Shown here: positions 57,001 through 64,000 of the stretch, in pieces
Position numbering within the stretch: the first letter of the stretch is position 1
Layout: every line of letters begins with the position of its first letter
From: Alitta virens
Taxonomy: Eukaryota; Annelida; Polychaeta; Phyllodocida; Nereididae
Reading direction: 5' to 3'
Length of the DNA stretch: 64,000 nucleotides
Assembly (NCBI GenBank): GCA_932294295.1
Contig: OW028585.1
Location: 24,966,813 to 25,030,812 of the forward strand
Made by a program: the position numbers and the translations under genes
The notes under the pieces: model-generated
Databases searched by the model: none
What the model was told of the DNA's origin: nothing
The model's input: only the letters and a program-made list of their open reading frames with translations

Positions 57001-59779
57001 CATTTCATAACATACAGGCAGAATGGCAGATGCTGTAATTCGTACTATTCCGCAGGATTAAATAAATGACACAGAAATGCTAAGAAAATAGTCAGATCCC
57101 AACTTTCTAGCTAATTAAAGGTCCCTAGTCTCTAGATTTAGCAGAGGCAAATAATTATATAAACCAATACTACCTTCTTGTCTCATGATATTTTTTGCCA
57201 TTACACGCTCATTTGTGCACAGAAATTTAACTTTCAGGTACAATAAATAATAGAGTTTTTTTTCATGCAATTAAAAATTTATCATGTAAATAAACGTAGT
57301 GATGACGTCACAATACTGAGCAGTGGGTGGTGATGCCATTTGCGTTGTCAATGCTTTAGTCTGGATTTTCTTTCAATTTATGAATTTTTTTTTTTGCAAT
57401 TAACGCCTGATAGTGTCTTGATTTATTATATATATAGATTTTATTGACATGTAAAATATCATAAATGATACATATGTCATTCAGTTAAAAGATAACATGA
57501 AAGAGACATTAATGTAAGTACAGAAAGCAATAAAATGTCAATAATCAAGGTTCCAGCCACCAAGTTAACTTATAATACGTGTTTAAAATCCACATACACA
57601 ATAGAAAAAAAAAAAACACAAGGCAATTTTAAATGATTTGATAAAGTCTAAGAAACTTGCAATTTTGACAGACAGTGCAGCTTCAAAGCACTTCTGAAAA
57701 AAAGTCTGCTACATGTATATTCTCCACTGTAATTTCTGCATGTCAAATGGCCACAGAGATGAAACACTGGGAACTTGAAGTTCTTATGGGTTAGAAATCT
57801 TGGGTTGGACTTATTAGTAATATTTCTGATCATTTTGTTCTGTTGCGTGCTTTTTATGGTGAGACAGTTGGACATTTATGATATGGTTCTTCTCTTATCC
57901 TTGAACAGTTCTCTCATCAGGAGGGGTGCAGACTTCAACATGGAAGGCAAAGATGGCCGCCGGCCGGATGATGTCGCCACTGTTGCTGGTTCCGCGGAAT
58001 GTGTTGAAATAATCAGACAGGAGCGCCATAAGCTTATTTCAACGCTCCAAAATAAAATTCTCACTGTAAGTCAAATAATTATGGAAGATTTGAGTTAAAT
58101 TACAAAGGATGAATCCAATAAATTGGCCATGTACATCATACTTTTTATGTCAACATTTGCAAAGGATCATTTGTAATTCAGCGAAGAACCTTTGAATTAC
58201 TTTTTTCTGCAGTCGCATGATTCGGAAGAATTATTTACGGTATGAGATTATACTTTGGTGTGACAAGCAATGAACATGAGGAAATATATTGAAATTTGGC
58301 ATCTCCTTTCGAAATCATGGATAGAGACCATTCCATTTCACGGTGTTCATAAGCCAAGTTGCAGTAAACTCTGTAAACAACAAATTTGCTTCATGTATAA
58401 TGTTTCCATGAAAAATGCATTTGACGAAAATACGCGTACCATAATTTTGTGAAAAGTAGCAACAGACTTTTACACGAAGGCAACTGACAAAAATTTAACT
58501 GAATAAATCTTGTTTTCTGACAGGATACTCTATTTGCGGAAGATCTGAGACCTTCTGACGTCATCACTCCTGATGAAGATGACGTGACTCTGCTAGTCTT
58601 TGCAGTCCAACACGACAGGTAATTCATAAGTCAGCTTGAATTGACCTCTTATAACCTCCCATTCTAAAGGAAATTGTTTCTGAACATAACGTGTTATATG
58701 ACTCATTTTCTTGCAGTGTTAAAAGTCTGGAGACTTTGCTTTCTTTCAAAGAGACTCCTAGGAATGCTCAGAATCCCAAGGTAAGTTGCAAACCTTCAAA
58801 GATAAAATCGTCTTAAAGTTCCACTGTCTGTCGAATTTGCAATTTTTTAATATGCTATGAAACGGTTGAAAATTACCTTTATTAATCAAGGCACACTAAT
58901 TTTGTGTGAATTAATGATTTTATAAGATATTAATTACTTAAAAATGAATTATACATTGAGAGAAAATCCAGACTAAAACATTGGAAACGCAATGGAAATG
59001 ACATCATCACCATTGTTCAGTATTGTGACGTCATCACTGGGTTTGTTTACATATTGAGTTTTTGGCATGAAAAACTAATATTTATATTATTTATTGTAAA
59101 TTAAAACTAAATTGTTGTGCAAAAGTGGGTATGTAATGGTGAAAAATATCATGAGACAAGAAGGCAGTATTAATTTATATCATTACTTTTATGTGCAAAT
59201 TTGACAGACAGTGCACCTTTAAGTAAAGAAGTGTTCCAGTGAAATGCTGTTTGTGCATCCAGTGATATGTTTTTAGCCACAAATTGTCATGTAGAATACA
59301 ACTAGACAATAAACATACACTAGTAAAACAATGAATACTGTCTGAGTTCAGTTTCCAACAGAATTACCCAACCCTGAACTTATACCAGTTGAGCAGCAAT
59401 GGAACACTTCATCGCGTCAGACAATAACAATTGAACAGTAATGGCCCCTTTACGTGTAGTGGTTGTTTTTCAGACAGGTCAAACTGCCATGATGGTTGCT
59501 GCAGCCTTTGGACATGACCGTTCCCTCTCCCTCTTATTAAGGTAAGGACTATTGTTGTTGTTTGTATGTCAATCTGCAATGGGAAGCATTCAGTGATGTC
59601 ATTTCTGTTTCAATAAATGAGGACATCATTATTGTGTATTATTAAGCCGTTTATTATAAGTGGCAGTACCCTCTGGTAGTTTTATATAACTCCCCATTGG
59701 ATTTTGATGATGACTGACATATGGTCCCTGCCTGTCCCAATTAGCCCAACTGGTGCAGAAATGCAGGACGTAAAGCCCT

Positions 59780-59824
<45 letters not shown>

Positions 59825-62800
59825 ATGACTGACATATGTTTTTCTTGTCATCGTTCTAGCAATGGGTGTGATGCTCGGATCACAGACATGGAACAACTGA
59901 TGACAATCCACCATGCCGTGAGAGGGAGCCACTTGTCATGTGTGTCTTGCCTCTTAACCTCACAAAATCCTGTTCTGTTGGTGAGTTCACAAGATATATA
60001 GTACATGGAACGATGCTTTTTTTTTAGGTTTTACTTAATGCACTGCAAATTATTATCCTTCTTAGGGTCTACAAAAAGCAATTGAAATGTGCGAATGTCC
60101 GAAAATAAAAGGACTCTTACAACAGGCAAAATTCAGGTAAGGTTAATTACGTCATTAGAAATATTTTTTTTGCATCTTAAATTTAAAATTCCTGCTTTGA
60201 TAATTTGCAATGATTTTAGACGTCAAGTGGAGATCGTTCGCCCCATCTTGTGGAAAAGTGCAGTCAGTGGCGATGATGCTGCCCTCTACCAGATATTGGA
60301 GGAAGGAGATGATGTTTACGCTGGATCTGTAAATTTTCCCTTTTTTTCTTTTTTTTTCTGGATGATTGATACATGTATGGCATTGTCGATTGTGAAATGA
60401 TTTCTGCCATATTATGTTATGTTTCAGAATTCACGCACTGAAAATCCCATCTATCTTGCTGCTTCAAACGGCCATCTCGATGTACTAAAGTTGCTATTGC
60501 AGGTAAGCTCCATTATAGTCAAACGACTATAGACTAGTAGCTCTATATATTGGTTGTCAGTGAAAACCTGGCACATATAAATCTTTGAATAGAAAAACTG
60601 GAGTGAATTTGGTAGTTCTATATATTGGTTGTAAGTGAAAACCTGGCACATATAAATCTTTGAATGGAAAAACTGGAGTGAATTTGGTAGTTCTATATAT
60701 TGGTTGTCAGTGAAAACCTGGCAAATAAATCTTTTAATGGAAAAACTGGAGTGAAATTACACAGAGATGACTTGAGTCTATTTTGTTTAAATTCTTAATT
60801 ATCCTGAAAACAATATTCTGAGTTTTGCATATACTTGAGCAGAATACATATCACCTTTTTTCCACACGTTTTCTCTTCAGCGGTCACCAAACTTAACATT
60901 CCAGTAATAATTCAAATTGTTCTTCATTTCCACAAAAGGGCTCAGCAACCTTACTTATCTGATAGATGGTTATAACTTGCTGAATTGTGGGCTATATTTA
61001 TTTGTGACTTTTTGGTGCAACTGTACAGACTTATACATAAGATTTTCTTGGATAATTTCAGCATGGCGGTGACATCATGGGTTACTATGGCAATGCATCA
61101 AGCACTCTTTTACACGTGGCGTGTCAGTATGGACACACACACATTGCCCAGCACGTGCTGCATGTGTATAGAACGCAGATGACGTCATCAGAGAAACAAA
61201 CTTTAATCAACTCAAGGAACAAATACGGGAAGACAGCTCTGCAACTTGCGGCTGACACAGGTTGATAGCTCTCTCAGTAATTGTGTTGGATATTGTGATT
61301 TATAAGCCCACCACACACATTCACAATGACCATTTCAATCACAGCAGTGGCAGTTCCATAGCTACATCTTATCAAGTAGTGTGTGGTAGGCCTGTACATA
61401 CTAGGTCTAGGCATACCTCTCAATGTCTCAATACTCTGAAGCTAACCAGCTTGGGAGATGTAATGATGATATAATACGGCTTTGATTTCACACCATGTTA
61501 CACATTTATCTATTGGGTGGATATCTTACAGTTAGTTCAATTTCATTAAAAACGGCCTATCAAATTGAACCTAGACAAACTTCTGCTATACGATGCTACC
61601 TGCCATTAAAAGGAACTTTCTGGCTACAGCTGGCTACTCCAAGGCAGATCTAAAAGTACATGCAGCACCACCTCTATAGCATAAGATGAGAGTTATGATT
61701 ATTTGTTACTTCTTGTTGAAAAGATGCATGTCTATTGCAAATACATTTAAGCTATATTAGATAAATTACATTTACCAAGGTTCAGATTTTTTCAGTGGTG
61801 GTAGGTGTAAGCCGACTACAAGCTTGGAGTACACAGAAGCAGCTGGCTTTAGGCAGTTAAAGCTACAGCTAACTGAACTTGCCTCAGCATAAAAAATTAT
61901 TTAATTTAATACATCCCACCTAAATATTATTGTTGAATGTTGGGTATTATGTTTTGATTGTGCAGGCAGAGGTGAGCTGGTTTCCCTGTTGATTCAAGAG
62001 GGCGCCTCTACTGCCCTGGTGGACTACAATGGCAACCTCTACCAGTGTGAGCAGTTCGAGGGCATCCAGTACATGTTGGAGACTGCAAGGCGCTTCCATA
62101 CCACCGCTGTTGCTAATACTATACTGGCCAAGAAGTTGGATGCTCTCAAACATGTATGGATGGTATGTTTCCAGCCTTACTTTAGATCACTTGGTGACAT
62201 TAACCGCAGGTTACTTATATTTACTCTTGAAATTCCATCGAAATGCATCATTTAGTATTTTGTTCATCAATGTTTCTGTCCAGTCATTAATATTATTATT
62301 ATTGTTACGATTATTATTCTTGAAATATTCTATTAACTTAATAAATTTTAATTGGTGACTCAAAAGATTTCAGCCTACCTTTAAACGCCTGGTTGGCCTC
62401 TCGATAGCGGTCTTAAGACCTTAGAGAGGCCTTCCACACATCGAGAAAAATACCTTTCAAATATTTCTTTATTTGTCTATTTGTCTATGTATGTTTCAAA
62501 CAATGTCTGTATATGAAATGTGTGTCTCTTTGTGTAAATAAATGTCTTTGTCTGTCTGTCTGTCAGTCTTCATGTTTATTTCAAATTGGATGTCATGGTG
62601 CAAAAGGTGCGAATGTTTTTTCTGTTTCCTCACCAGATTTCTCCACAAAAACGTTGCACGGTCCAGTGATCAGGCTAGACATAGCCCAATTCAGTCAATG
62701 CAAGATCCTAAAGTCAAAATTCCGCGAAAATCACAAATACAATTGGTTTTTTAACACACCATGTGTGATCCTGGTATATTCACAAGTCCACGAACATAAG

Positions 62801-64000
62801 ACAGTAGTAACTAATGTGCAGTGTTCCTCATGAATTATTCCATTTCTTCAAAGCAAATTTTCAAGTGCGTGTTCCTGTCTTGGTTTTTTCACAGCTGTCA
62901 TTGTATAGCATGTTACCTTAAATGATATGATAAACAATATGACTTTTATCTTGCAGCCAAGGCTCGACCATAGCCTTCGAGACTCAAGAGGTGATACACC
63001 TATCATGCTGACCGTCCGCCAGGGCTCTTCCTTCCTTCCTGTCTTGCACTTCCTGCTCACGTCCGCTGTTTATGAATCAAATGATAATGCCAACATGTCC
63101 ACTTCCTCCAAGATGCCAAACAAGTAATTATAAAAACATTATGAAAAAAATTATCATAGTAGCCGCCCGATGTTACTATCATTGTAATAATTACGTAGAA
63201 TCACTCTTACATTTTCTCTTGATTCTACGAGCATGATGTCACAGTTTTTCTCCTGTGTTTGCACTTTAAATTACATGTTTCATTTTCTGAAGAAACAAAA
63301 CAATACCCAAGCCAAACAAGGTTGGATTGTAAAAGCCTATCTGACATAACTGAGACTTAATTAGCACAGTTTAGCAGTTAACAGTTTGACTGAATCCCTC
63401 ATGATGTCAGGGATGGAGAAGAAAAGTTTGAAAGACTATTCTAAATAATTATTACAATGATAATAATTGAGAGTGATGGTACACATAGTCGTATAGGCAT
63501 TGTAGAAAACTTTGGATGCTCCAAATTTAAGTAATCGTTCATCATAGTGAATAGAGAAAAATATTTTACGCAACATTGCTCTTTTGTACCTTGGTACATG
63601 CGAAATGGCAATTTGCTGTTTTTTGCAGTTTTGAAACAAGAATTTTTCATTGTAATATACACTATTTACCAAGTTCAAAAGTTGGAATATGCCCTGTTTT
63701 CATACAGTTCTGCTGCTTCGCTACATCATAGGTATAGTTCGATAGTATTGCATTTTTGGCAGGTTTAGCCATATATTAAAGACCAGCTGGAATTATAGTT
63801 CGATAGTATTGCATTTTTGGCAGGTTTAGCCATATATTAAAGACCAGCTGGAAGTATAGTTCGATAGTATTGCATTTTTGGCAGGTTTTGCCATATATTA
63901 AAGACCAGCTGGAAGCCGTCCAACAGTGTGGTGATGGAAGGGAAAGAGCCCATCAGTGTGGAACCCTCAGAGGACGCCTCAGTCGACTCGGCCTTTGAAC

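Overview
The window is nuclear DNA from a multicellular animal. It is AT-rich, coding sequence is split into short exons with GT-AG introns, and more than half of what can be interpreted is transposon-derived. The repeats (MADF/HARBI1-type Harbinger, CR1/jockey-like LINE fragments, tRNA-derived SINEs, many palindromic MITEs) and the two host genes suggest a marine invertebrate, perhaps a deuterostome such as a hemichordate or cephalochordate, or a lophotrochozoan. I cannot fix the species.

Layout. 0-10.6 kb: two possible minus-strand exons (a Cys-rich one at 1.0-1.3 kb is the better), then repeats, including a compound degenerate array at 5.1-7.2 kb. 10.65-16.54 kb: a Harbinger element with matching terminal inverted repeats, a MADF-type ORF1 with a 252-bp intron and one in-frame stop, and a minus-strand HARBI1-like transposase with a stop and frameshifts, split by a truncated LINE. 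17.98-29.07 kb: termini resembling the Harbinger ends, long subterminal arms made of a GC-rich minisatellite and a satellite-like unit, enclosing a non-coding LTR element (22.02-24.89 kb) and a truncated minisatellite-bearing MITE (25.57-26.1 kb). 29.28-36.41 kb: a two-exon minus-strand gene for a type II membrane glycosyltransferase-like protein, whose 5.9-kb intron holds a broken LINE that is itself interrupted by nested elements. 36.4-51.7 kb: mostly repeats, including five copies of a palindromic MITE (four of exactly 151 bp). 51.8-64.0 kb: a promoter-like block (octamer, GC box, CRE, E-box) followed by at least 18 exons of an ankyrin-repeat gene whose reading phase is consistent across every junction and which runs off the right edge.

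The two host genes show no functional link. The most unusual items are the composite inverted-arm element at 18-29 kb, the 151-bp palindromic MITE family, the nested insertions at 30-34 kb (one element marked by a target duplication confirmed by an empty-site copy), and a triplicated 3' splice site before the last visible ankyrin exon.
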